From Natronomonas sp. CBA1123 (lineage in GTDB: Archaea > Halobacteriota > Halobacteria > Halobacteriales > Haloarculaceae), in the NCBI RefSeq assembly GCF_009741925.1, contig NZ_WPCC01000025.1, positions 1 to 48,481 on the forward strand: a stretch of 48,481 nucleotides of DNA, read 5' to 3'. Both the position numbers and the translations under genes were made by a program. The notes under the pieces were generated by a model, which worked only from the letters and a program-made list of their open reading frames with translations, had not been told where the DNA came from and searched no databases. Positions 1 through 6,249 of the stretch are shown here, in pieces; position 1 is the stretch's first letter; the number at the start of each line of letters is the position of its first letter.

Positions 1-481
1 ATGGCCGCATTGCTGGACGAACACAACCCCCGACGCGGTCGTGATGAGCGGCCTCGCCGGCGGGCGCAACGGTGTCTCGCTTGAGCGCGTCGCCGTCAAC
101 GTCGACGACGCGGTGACGGTTCCGGACAACGACGACGCCGACCCCGAAAACGAGCGCATCGACCCCGACGGTCCCGACGCCCGGTTTGCGACGCTGCCGG
201 TCGCCGACTGCGTCGAGGCCCTGCTGGGCGAGGACATCCCCGCGCGCCTCTCGAACACCGCGGGAACACATCTCTGCAATCACCTCACCTACACGACGCT
301 CGGGGCGCTCGAAGCCCGCGACAGCGACGCGCTGGCGGGGTTCCTCCACCTGCCGTACACCCCGCCGATGGCGGCCGAGAAAGCCCGCGAAAACAACGCC
401 CACCGTGGCGGGAGCGTCCCGCCGAGTCTCTCCATCGAACACCAGCGACGGGCCGTCGAGACGGTGTTCGAGACGCTCTGA
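1..481 (+). CDS. pcp: Pyroglutamyl-peptidase I (peptidase C15), 5'-truncated and apparently frameshifted
   Basis: This is the C-terminal part of a pyrrolidone-carboxylate peptidase, which removes N-terminal pyroglutamate from peptides in the cytoplasm. The catalytic triad of the family is visible: Glu in SLERVAVN, Cys in NTAGTHLCNHLTY and His in GFLHLPYTP. The gene enters from the left edge, so the N-terminus is missing. The first ~30 bases read sensibly in frame 1 (ALLDEHNP) and the rest in frame 2 (PDAVVMSGLAGG). Dropping one C from the five-C run at 27-31 would join them as HNPDAVV, which is what the family shows there. So there is a one-base insertion, either real or a sequencing error at the contig edge. 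It converges on the M20 hydrolase gene with no gap between stop codons. Confidence 0.85.
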   Translation, partial: WPHCWTNTTPDAVVMSGLAGGRNGVSLERVAVNVDDAVTVPDNDDADPENERIDPDGPDARFATLPVADCVEALLGEDIPARLSNTAGTHLCNHLTYTTLGALEARDSDALAGFLHLPYTPPMAAEKARENNAHRGGSVPPSLSIEHQRRAVETVFETL

Positions 482-1756
482 TTAGACGCCCGCCAACTCG
501 GCGAGCGCCCCGGCCAGAACGCGCGTCGCGTCGGCACAGTCGGCCTTGCTCGTCCACTCACGGGGATTGTGTGAGACGCCGTCTCGGGACGGCGCGAACA
601 GCATTCCGGCGTCGGTGACGTTCGCGACGTACATCGAATCGTGGGCGGCCCCCGAGTGAAGCGACAGCGTCTCGATGCCGGCGGCTTCGCCCGCCTCGTG
701 CAGCGCCGTCCGACACCGCTCGGCCATCGGCGTCGGTTCGAGGTCGAACGGCCGTTCGAGGGCGGTGTCGACGCCGCGGTCGGCCTCGAGGCGTTCCAGT
801 TCCTCGCGGGCGACACCGACGATGTGTTCCATCGACTCGTAGTCGGTGCTGCGAACGTCGAGACCTGCCTCGGTTCGGCCGGGAACCACGTTCGTCGCGT
901 TCGGAGATACGTCGAGACTGCCGACGGTTCCGACGGCGGCGGGGTCCGTTTCGGCCCGCGCTTCGGCCGCCCGCTCGACTTCGAGGACGAACTCGCTTGC
1001 GGCCGCGAGTGCGTCAGTCCGTTCGCCCATCGGCGTCGACCCAGCGTGGTCGGCGTCCCCCTCGACAGTGACCTCACAGTGGGTGATACCGGTGATATCC
1101 GTGACGACGCCCGCGGGGACGCCGGCCGATTCGAGTTCGGTGTGCTGTTCGACGTGGAGTTCGAGCCACGCGTCCCACTCGGCGGCGTCGAGGCGCCCCT
1201 CGCCGACGAAGCCGATATTTTCGAGCGCCGCAGCGAGGGTCGTCCCCGACTCGTCTTCGAGTTCGAGCGCCTCGTCGACGCGTCGGGCGCCGACGGCGAC
1301 CGACGACCCGAGCAACCCGTCGGCGAACCGGCCACCCTCCTCTTCGGTGAACGAAACGACTTCGATTGGCCGGTCGGGGTCGAGGCCTGCATCCTGCATC
1401 GCTCGGACGGCTTCCAGCGCCGCGTAGACGCCGAGCGGGCCGTCGAAGATGCCGCCCTCCGGGACCGAATCGAGGTGACTTCCGGCGGCGATGGGGGCGG
1501 CCTCGGGGTCGGCACTTTCGGGGGTCCACCGGCCGGCGACGTTGCCGACCGCGTCGATTCGGACGTCCAGTCCGGCCGCCGTCATCCGTTCGAGGAGGAA
1601 CTCACGCGCCTCTCGGTTGGCGTCGGTGCCACACCGAACGGTTCGGCCCCACTGCTGTGGTGGCTCTTCGACGACCGCACCGAAGGCGCCGTTCGCCTCG
1701 AGGTCGGCCCACAGTCGGTCGGCGTCGACGGTCGGTCGGTCCGTCACGTCAGTCAC
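482..1756 (-). CDS. Zn-dependent hydrolase, M20 amidase/hydantoinase/carbamoylase family
   Basis: A cytoplasmic metallo-amidohydrolase of about 424 residues, the usual length for N-carbamoyl-L-amino-acid hydrolases and allantoate amidohydrolases. These hydrolyse a C-N amide bond in ureido compounds. Di-metal ligand regions are recognisable: GSHLDSVPEGG (His, Asp), the bridging EEEGGRF, LHVEQH, and a late His in SGAAHDSMYV. The dimerisation-domain stretch is TVEGDADHAGSTPMG. The reading frame stays open far upstream, but that part is low-complexity shadow of the neighbouring gene. I place the start at GTG 1756, overlapping the upstream stop by 8 bases (translational coupling); GTG 1747 is the alternative. 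The exact substrate cannot be told from sequence. The operon with the thioredoxin-like gene gives no substrate clue. Confidence 0.88.
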   Translation of the reverse strand: MTDVTDRPTVDADRLWADLEANGAFGAVVEEPPQQWGRTVRCGTDANREAREFLLERMTAAGLDVRIDAVGNVAGRWTPESADPEAAPIAAGSHLDSVPEGGIFDGPLGVYAALEAVRAMQDAGLDPDRPIEVVSFTEEEGGRFADGLLGSSVAVGARRVDEALELEDESGTTLAAALENIGFVGEGRLDAAEWDAWLELHVEQHTELESAGVPAGVVTDITGITHCEVTVEGDADHAGSTPMGERTDALAAASEFVLEVERAAEARAETDPAAVGTVGSLDVSPNATNVVPGRTEAGLDVRSTDYESMEHIVGVAREELERLEADRGVDTALERPFDLEPTPMAERCRTALHEAGEAAGIETLSLHSGAAHDSMYVANVTDAGMLFAPSRDGVSHNPREWTSKADCADATRVLAGALAELAGV

Positions 1757-2321
1757 GCCACTTGATGGAACAGCCTCGCGAGGGATGGTCCTCCGCGTCG
1801 GGCGTCTCGCCGGCGAGAACGCTCTCGATTGCGCCGCGAATCTCGTAGCCGGGTCTGCCGGAGGGTTCCTCGTCGGGGTTCGTCGCGTCGTCGAACCGAC
1901 CGTGATAGACGAGTCGGAAGTCGTCGTTGTCGTTGCGGAACAGGAAGGGGTCGGGCGTACACACCGCGCCGTAGGCTTCGGCGACTTCCTGTGTGTCGTC
2001 CCGGAGGTAGGCGGTGATGTCGATGTCGCCGCGCTCGACGTATTCGACCATCTTCTCGAAGGAGTCTTCGGGGTACTCCTCGGCGTCGTTGGGGTTGATG
2101 CCGACGACGGCAACGTCCTCGTAGTCGGCGGCGATGTCGTTCATCGCGCCGTATTTCGCCTTCGCGTAGGGACAGTGATTGCAGGTGAACACGACCAACA
2201 GAGCGTCGTGGTCGTCGAAGTCACCGAGGGTGTACGTCTCGCCGTCGGTTCCCTCCAGTTCGAACTCCGGGGCCAAATCCCCGTGGTCCAGTACGTCCGA
2301 TTCGGATTCCAGTGCGACCAT
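1749..2321 (-). CDS. Thioredoxin-like (AhpC/TSA-type) redox protein
   Basis: A 190-residue thioredoxin-fold protein of the peroxiredoxin-like group that carries a CNHCPY active-site motif near residue 50 (VVFTCNHCPYAKAK) and ends in GCSIKW. Both are hallmarks of a conserved family usually called thioredoxin family or redoxin-domain protein. The CxxC pair points to thiol-disulfide exchange in the cytoplasm rather than classical peroxidase activity. The fold marker PDPFLFR (the cis-Pro region, TPDPFLF) is present. It starts at ATG 2321 and overlaps the downstream M20 hydrolase by 8 bases, so the two are probably co-transcribed. The physiological partner is unknown. Confidence 0.85.
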   Translation of the reverse strand: MVALESESDVLDHGDLAPEFELEGTDGETYTLGDFDDHDALLVVFTCNHCPYAKAKYGAMNDIAADYEDVAVVGINPNDAEEYPEDSFEKMVEYVERGDIDITAYLRDDTQEVAEAYGAVCTPDPFLFRNDNDDFRLVYHGRFDDATNPDEEPSGRPGYEIRGAIESVLAGETPDAEDHPSRGCSIKWRD

Positions 2322-2357
2322 ACCTGTATTTCGAGGGCCACGTCCCTAAACGCATCC

Positions 2358-2777
2358 CTACCCCTCGAAGGTCGTCAAAAAGACGGCGACGACCGCGAGC
2401 AGGATGCCGACGCCCTTCCGCAGCGTCAGCGTCTCCTCGAGGAAGACGACGCCGAGCACCGAGCTGGCGACGAGAAAGAGGCCGAAGATAGGGACGACGA
2501 CGCTGACGGGGCCGGCCGCCAGCGCCCGGTAGTAGGCGAGGATGCCGACCGCCAGGCAACCGCCGGCGGCGTACATGTACGGCGCGTGTTCGTGGGTGAG
2601 CGCCGAGACCAGCGGCTTGTCGGTAGCGAGGATGACGCCGAGGGCGACGAGGACGAGGATACCGTTGGTGACGAAGGCGACCGTATCAGAGGGAAGTTCC
2701 TGCGTGGCGAGTTTCGTCAGCGGCGCGACGAGAGTGTATGCGACGAGCGCGAGGAGTGCATACCACAGATACTGCAT
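2358..2777 (-). CDS. EamA-family (DMT superfamily) transporter, single-repeat form
   Basis: A 139-residue, very hydrophobic protein with about five predicted membrane helices that fill almost the entire sequence. It matches a single EamA repeat, with the typical opening LLALVAYTLVAPLTKLA and the closing signature VVFLEETLTLRKGVGILL. Classical drug/metabolite transporters have two such repeats (about 300 residues), so this half-size protein would have to act as a homo- or hetero-dimer, as small multidrug-resistance-like proteins do. Substrate unknown. It lies 36 bases downstream of the thioredoxin-like gene's start, in the same direction, and 48 bases from the MFS gene start-proximal side, so it may share a transcript with the MFS gene upstream. 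Confidence 0.82.
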   Translation of the reverse strand: MQYLWYALLALVAYTLVAPLTKLATQELPSDTVAFVTNGILVLVALGVILATDKPLVSALTHEHAPYMYAAGGCLAVGILAYYRALAAGPVSVVVPIFGLFLVASSVLGVVFLEETLTLRKGVGILLAVVAVFLTTFEG

Positions 2778-2825
2778 ATCCTCACTCGAAGCGAGACGTG
2801 GAAGGTGCTGTCGGTTTGGGTGGCG

Positions 2826-4076
2826 TCACTCGACGAGTGTGGCGAGCAGAACCGACAGCCCCAACGCGACAGCGGCCGTGGCGGCGACGCCGAGGAAGGC
2901 GACGCCGACCCCGGAGGTTTGGATGAAGTAGCCGAAGATAGGCGGGGCGACCGCGCCGCCGCCGGAGATGCCGACCGTCATGAGTGCGAAGTTCTTGCCC
3001 ACGTCGCCGCGCTCGGAGGCGAGGTCGGTGAGCGTCGAGCGGGCGGGCCGCGAGAGGTCGATGGTCGCCGCAAGCAGCAACACGAGGCCGACCGCCGCGA
3101 CGACCGGGACGGCCACCGAAGACAACACCGCAGCGAGGACGACGAGCGAACCGTAGCCGGCGTACAGGAACGGCAGTGGTCCGGTTCGGTCGGCGACGTA
3201 CCCGCCGCCGAGGAGGACGACCGCGCCGACGACGAGCATGACGCTGGCGACCAGGTTCGCGGGTTCCGACTGGAGCCCGTAGCCCGAATCCAGAAGCGTC
3301 GCGGCGTAGGTTCGAATCCCCCACGCGGCGACGCTGTTGACGAACCACAGCGTCGTCAACAGCAGAATAATCGGAGAGTCAGCGATGGTTCGGCCGTAGG
3401 CGAGCAGGCGACCGCCGGCCGAACGGAGTCGACCGGAAAGCGACGGCGGGCCGGCGAGCGATTCGGAGGCCGAGTCGTCCTTAGCGAGGGCCCCGGCGCG
3501 GGTAATCGAGGCCGGAACGCGTCGAACGGCGACGGCGGCTACCCCCGTGTAGACGGCGCCGAAGACGGCGATAGCGGCGAAGGCGCTCCGCCAACCGTAC
3601 CCGAGGGCGACGCTGGCCGGAACGACGGCGAAGGGGACGGCGAGGCCGATGGCACCGGTGAACCCGTGGGCACTGTAGGCACGCGAGCGGTAGGCGTCGG
3701 GGGCGGCCGCCGAGAGGAGCGGGTAGTGTGCAGGGTGGTGGCCGGCGATGCCGACACCCATCACCGCGGCGGCGACGAGCAGCCACTCGTAGGTCGGCGC
3801 TGCGGCGGCCATCGCACAGCCGAGGGTACCGACCGAAAGGGAACCGAGGAGGACTGCGGCGTGACTGTAGCTGTCGGAGACGTAGCCGAGCGGCAGTTGG
3901 CCGGCGGTGACGACAAGACTGACGACGCCGACGGCAACTCCGAGTTCTGCCAGCGACGCATCGAGGTCGGCACCCAAGAGCGCGAACGCGGGCGGGAAAA
4001 GCAGCAGATAGGCGTGGTTGACGACGTGAGAGCCGGAGACGAGACCGACGACGAGCGGTGCGTGGCTACGCGACAC
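2826..4076 (-). CDS. Major facilitator superfamily transporter
   Basis: A 416-residue protein with about twelve hydrophobic segments separated by short loops. The MFS loop 2-3 signature is recognisable as GQLPLGYVSDSYSHA, and a second copy after the central loop reads GGGYVADRTGP. The central cytoplasmic loop (about residues 190-225) is polar, as usual for the family. It is expected to be a secondary transporter in the cytoplasmic membrane, with unknown substrate. The HHPAHYPL segment in helix 4 and the overall pattern resemble the fosmidomycin-resistance/sugar-type MFS branches, but I cannot assign it. It is followed, on the same strand, by the half-size EamA transporter, which suggests a small transport operon. 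Confidence 0.87.
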   Translation of the reverse strand: MSRSHAPLVVGLVSGSHVVNHAYLLLFPPAFALLGADLDASLAELGVAVGVVSLVVTAGQLPLGYVSDSYSHAAVLLGSLSVGTLGCAMAAAAPTYEWLLVAAAVMGVGIAGHHPAHYPLLSAAAPDAYRSRAYSAHGFTGAIGLAVPFAVVPASVALGYGWRSAFAAIAVFGAVYTGVAAVAVRRVPASITRAGALAKDDSASESLAGPPSLSGRLRSAGGRLLAYGRTIADSPIILLLTTLWFVNSVAAWGIRTYAATLLDSGYGLQSEPANLVASVMLVVGAVVLLGGGYVADRTGPLPFLYAGYGSLVVLAAVLSSVAVPVVAAVGLVLLLAATIDLSRPARSTLTDLASERGDVGKNFALMTVGISGGGAVAPPIFGYFIQTSGVGVAFLGVAATAAVALGLSVLLATLVE

Positions 4077-4121
4077 GCCCGACCGTTGGCGGGCGGGGTA
4101 TGAAGCCGGTTGGGGTTTCCG

Positions 4122-4310
4122 TCAGTCGGCGCGAACGGCGACCGGTTCGGGGTCGGTGTCGGCACACGGGGTGGTGCTGACACCGCCGAACCGCTCGACA
4201 GCACGGCAGAGACGCTCCGGGGAGACGCCGGCCTGTCGGGCCGCCGTGTCCAGGTCCAGTGTGCCGTTCTGATACAGCGCCATCGCCGTCCGAACCGCGT
4301 GCTGACTCAT
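4122..4310 (-). CDS. Small HTH-like protein of unknown function (62 aa)
   Basis: A 62-residue acidic protein starting at ATG 4310 (MSQHAVRTAMALYQNG). The segment DLDTAARQAGVSPERLCRAVERFG has the spacing of a helix-turn-helix in which the recognition helix follows AGVSPE. It is therefore probably a small DNA-binding or regulator-interacting protein. An AT-rich box (ATTATTAT on the minus strand, 4333-4340) sits 23-30 bases before the ATG and supports this start over the longer open frame. It is divergent from the Lrp-type regulator at 4480, and the two share a 169-base control region. The family appears specific to haloarchaea as far as I recall; its function is not known to me. Confidence 0.7.
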   Translation of the reverse strand: MSQHAVRTAMALYQNGTLDLDTAARQAGVSPERLCRAVERFGGVSTTPCADTDPEPVAVRAD

Positions 4311-4332
4311 ACTCGTCCGGATGGTCTTAGGG

Positions 4333-4340
4333 ATAATAAT
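4333..4340 (-). promoter_or_regulatory. TATA-like box of the small HTH-like gene
   Basis: AT-only octamer in a GC-rich setting, 23-30 bases before ATG 4310, the spacing expected for a leaderless haloarchaeal transcript. Confidence 0.5.
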
Positions 4341-4363
4341 AGTATCGAGAGATAATATACCAA

Positions 4364-4381
4364 GGCATGACCTTATATGCC
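4364..4381. promoter_or_regulatory. Possible operator: GGCAT-N8-ATGCC inverted repeat
   Basis: A 5-base inverted repeat (4364-4368 and 4377-4381) with an AT-rich core, lying between the divergent small HTH-like gene and the Lrp/AsnC gene. Lrp-type regulators often bind short palindromes with AT-rich centres in their own promoter region. The link here is inference only. Confidence 0.3.
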
Positions 4382-4450
4382 AGACCACATTATCGTTCGT
4401 GATATTACGGGCGTCGTCGGCGTGGGGCGGCGTAGCGATGCCTCGCAACG

Positions 4451-4456
4451 TTTTAG
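4451..4456 (+). promoter_or_regulatory. TATA-like box of the Lrp/AsnC-aminotransferase operon
   Basis: TTTTAG located 24-29 bases before ATG 4480, which fits a leaderless transcript and fixes the regulator's start codon. Confidence 0.5.
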
Positions 4457-4479
4457 TTCGCAGTAGCGTCGTATTCCGT

Positions 4480-4968
4480 ATGGACCAACCCGACGAACTC
4501 CTCGAGTTGCTGTGTGAGAACGCCCGCTACTCCACGGGGGACCTCGCACGGCTGACGGGCCGTACCGAGGCCGAGGTCGAGGCGACCATCGACGAGCTGG
4601 AGGCCGAGGGGGTCATCCAGGGCTACACCGCCATCGTCGACTGGGACGAAATCGACGACCAGCGGGTGCAGGCCCACGTCGAGTTGAACGTCACGCTGGA
4701 CCGCGAAACGAGCTATCGGGACGTGGCCGAACGGCTCGCCGGCTTTCCCGAGGTACAGGGACTCCGACTCGTCTCGGGGGATTACGACTTCGCGCTGGAA
4801 GTCGAGGGCGACAACATGCGCGAAGTGTCGCGATTCATCAGCGACAAGGTCGCGCCGCTGCCCGAAATCACCCAGACGGTCACCCACTACATCATGGAGA
4901 CCTACAAACAGAGCGGCCACCGCTTCGACGACGGCGGGGACGACGACCGCCTGTCGGTCACGCCATGA
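4480..4968 (+). CDS. Lrp/AsnC family transcriptional regulator
   Basis: A 162-residue regulator with an N-terminal winged HTH (residues ~3-50; ELLCENARYSTGDLARLTGR then EAEVEATIDELEAEGVIQGY) and a C-terminal RAM/AsnC ligand-binding domain (residues ~60-145; QAHVELNV, VSGDYDFALEVEGD). Such proteins sense amino acids or related metabolites and repress or activate metabolic genes. The frame is open upstream to 4321, but ATG 4480 has a TATA box at the right distance and begins exactly at the HTH. Its stop codon overlaps the aminotransferase start by 4 bases (ATGA), so regulator and enzyme are translationally coupled. It probably controls this operon and perhaps the divergent small gene. Confidence 0.92.
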   Translation: MDQPDELLELLCENARYSTGDLARLTGRTEAEVEATIDELEAEGVIQGYTAIVDWDEIDDQRVQAHVELNVTLDRETSYRDVAERLAGFPEVQGLRLVSGDYDFALEVEGDNMREVSRFISDKVAPLPEITQTVTHYIMETYKQSGHRFDDGGDDDRLSVTP

Positions 4969-6107
4969 CGCTGGGCCCCTCCGACCGCGTCGCTGAGGTC
5001 CCGCCCTCCGGCATTCGCCGGTTCTTCGAACTCGCCGAGGAGATGGACGACGTCATCTCCCTCGGCGTGGGCGAACCCGACTTCTCGGCGCCGTGGGGCG
5101 CCCGCGAAGCCGCCATCACCTCGCTGGAACGCGGCCAGACCTCCTACACCGCAAACCGCGGAATGCGCGAGTTGCGGGAGGAAATCGCCCGCGACGCCCG
5201 CCGCTGGAACCTCGAGTACGACCCCGACGACGAAATCCTCGTCACCGCGGGGGCCAGCGAGGCGCTGGACATCGCGTTCCGGGCGCTCGTCAACCCCGGC
5301 GACAGCGTCGCCGTCGCCCAACCCTGTTACGTCTCCTACAAACCGGGCGTCACCTTCGCCGGCGGGGAGGTAATCGACGTGCCGACCCGCGTCGAAGACG
5401 AGTTCAAACTCACCCCCGAGGTGCTGTACGAAGCCGGCGCCGACGAGGCCGATTTGCTCGTCTACTGCTTCCCGAACAACCCGACCGGCGCGACGATGAA
5501 CCGCGAGGAGTTGGCCGAAATCGCGCAGTTCTGTCGGGCAAACGACGTGGCCGTCCTCTCCGATGAAATCTACGCCGACCTCACCTACGAGGGCGACCAC
5601 GTCTCCATCGCGGAGTTCGACGGCATGCGCGAGCGAACCGTCGTGTTCAACGGCTTCTCGAAGGCCTACGCGATGACCGGACTCCGACTCGGCTATGCGA
5701 TGGGGCCGAGCGAGGTCATCGCCGCGATGAATCGCATCCACCAGTACACGATGCTGTCGGCGCCGACGACCGCCCAGTACGCCGCCATCGAGGCGTTGCG
5801 GAACTGCCGGGAAGACGTCGAGGAGATGTGCGCCCAGTACAACCGCCGTCGGAACTTCGTCCTCTCGCGGTTCGAGGAGATGGGCATCGACTGCTTCGAG
5901 GCCACCGGCGCCTTCTACGTCTTCCCCGAGTGTCCGGGCGACGACGCCGAACAGTTCGCCGAGGACCTCCTGGAGGCCGAACAGGTCGCGATGGTTCCGG
6001 GGAACGCCTTCGGCGAGGGCGCCGACGGCCACCTCCGGGCGTCGTATGCGACCGGTCTCGACGAACTGAAAGAAGCGATGGACCGACTCGAGCGGTTCGT
6101 CTCGTAG
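4965..6107 (+). CDS. Pyridoxal-phosphate-dependent aminotransferase, class I/II
   Basis: A 380-residue fold-type I aminotransferase. The PLP-binding lysine lies in FNGFSKAYAMTGLRLGY, the substrate/cofactor Asn-Pro motif is CFPNNPTGATM, the PLP-stabilising Asp-Tyr is in LSDEIYADLTYEG and the C-terminal carboxylate-binding Arg region is GHLRASYATG. These are typical of aspartate/alanine/aromatic-type transaminases, which move an amino group to 2-oxoglutarate. Sequence alone does not give the amino-acid specificity. It overlaps the preceding Lrp-type regulator by 4 bases, which is the best functional clue: the regulator probably senses the amino acid made or used here. No gene follows closely in the operon; the next promoter serves the pilus locus. 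Confidence 0.93.
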   Translation: MTLGPSDRVAEVPPSGIRRFFELAEEMDDVISLGVGEPDFSAPWGAREAAITSLERGQTSYTANRGMRELREEIARDARRWNLEYDPDDEILVTAGASEALDIAFRALVNPGDSVAVAQPCYVSYKPGVTFAGGEVIDVPTRVEDEFKLTPEVLYEAGADEADLLVYCFPNNPTGATMNREELAEIAQFCRANDVAVLSDEIYADLTYEGDHVSIAEFDGMRERTVVFNGFSKAYAMTGLRLGYAMGPSEVIAAMNRIHQYTMLSAPTTAQYAAIEALRNCREDVEEMCAQYNRRRNFVLSRFEEMGIDCFEATGAFYVFPECPGDDAEQFAEDLLEAEQVAMVPGNAFGEGADGHLRASYATGLDELKEAMDRLERFVS

Positions 6108-6217
6108 GGACTTCCTACCGTCCGAAGCCGCCGAGTAAGGCGACCGTACCTTCAGGACCGGCCGTCGCGGCGGTTCACGCCCACGCACGCGAATCAGGCA
6201 TTGAGGGGGCCGGAAAC

Positions 6218-6224
6218 CTTTTTC
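6218..6224 (+). promoter_or_regulatory. Possible promoter of the pilus-like operon
   Basis: T-rich box (CTTTTTC) 26-32 bases before ATG 6250 in the 142-base gap after the aminotransferase. A purine-rich GGGGTG stretch just before the ATG could serve as a ribosome site. Confidence 0.4.
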
Positions 6225-6249
6225 AGAGGGGCAGCAAAGGGGTGTGGTA

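Noticed and set aside
1491-4103. 870-residue plus-strand open frame
   Set aside because: It is the shadow of the thioredoxin-like, EamA and MFS genes on the other strand. Its composition is unlike haloarchaeal proteins and it has no motif.
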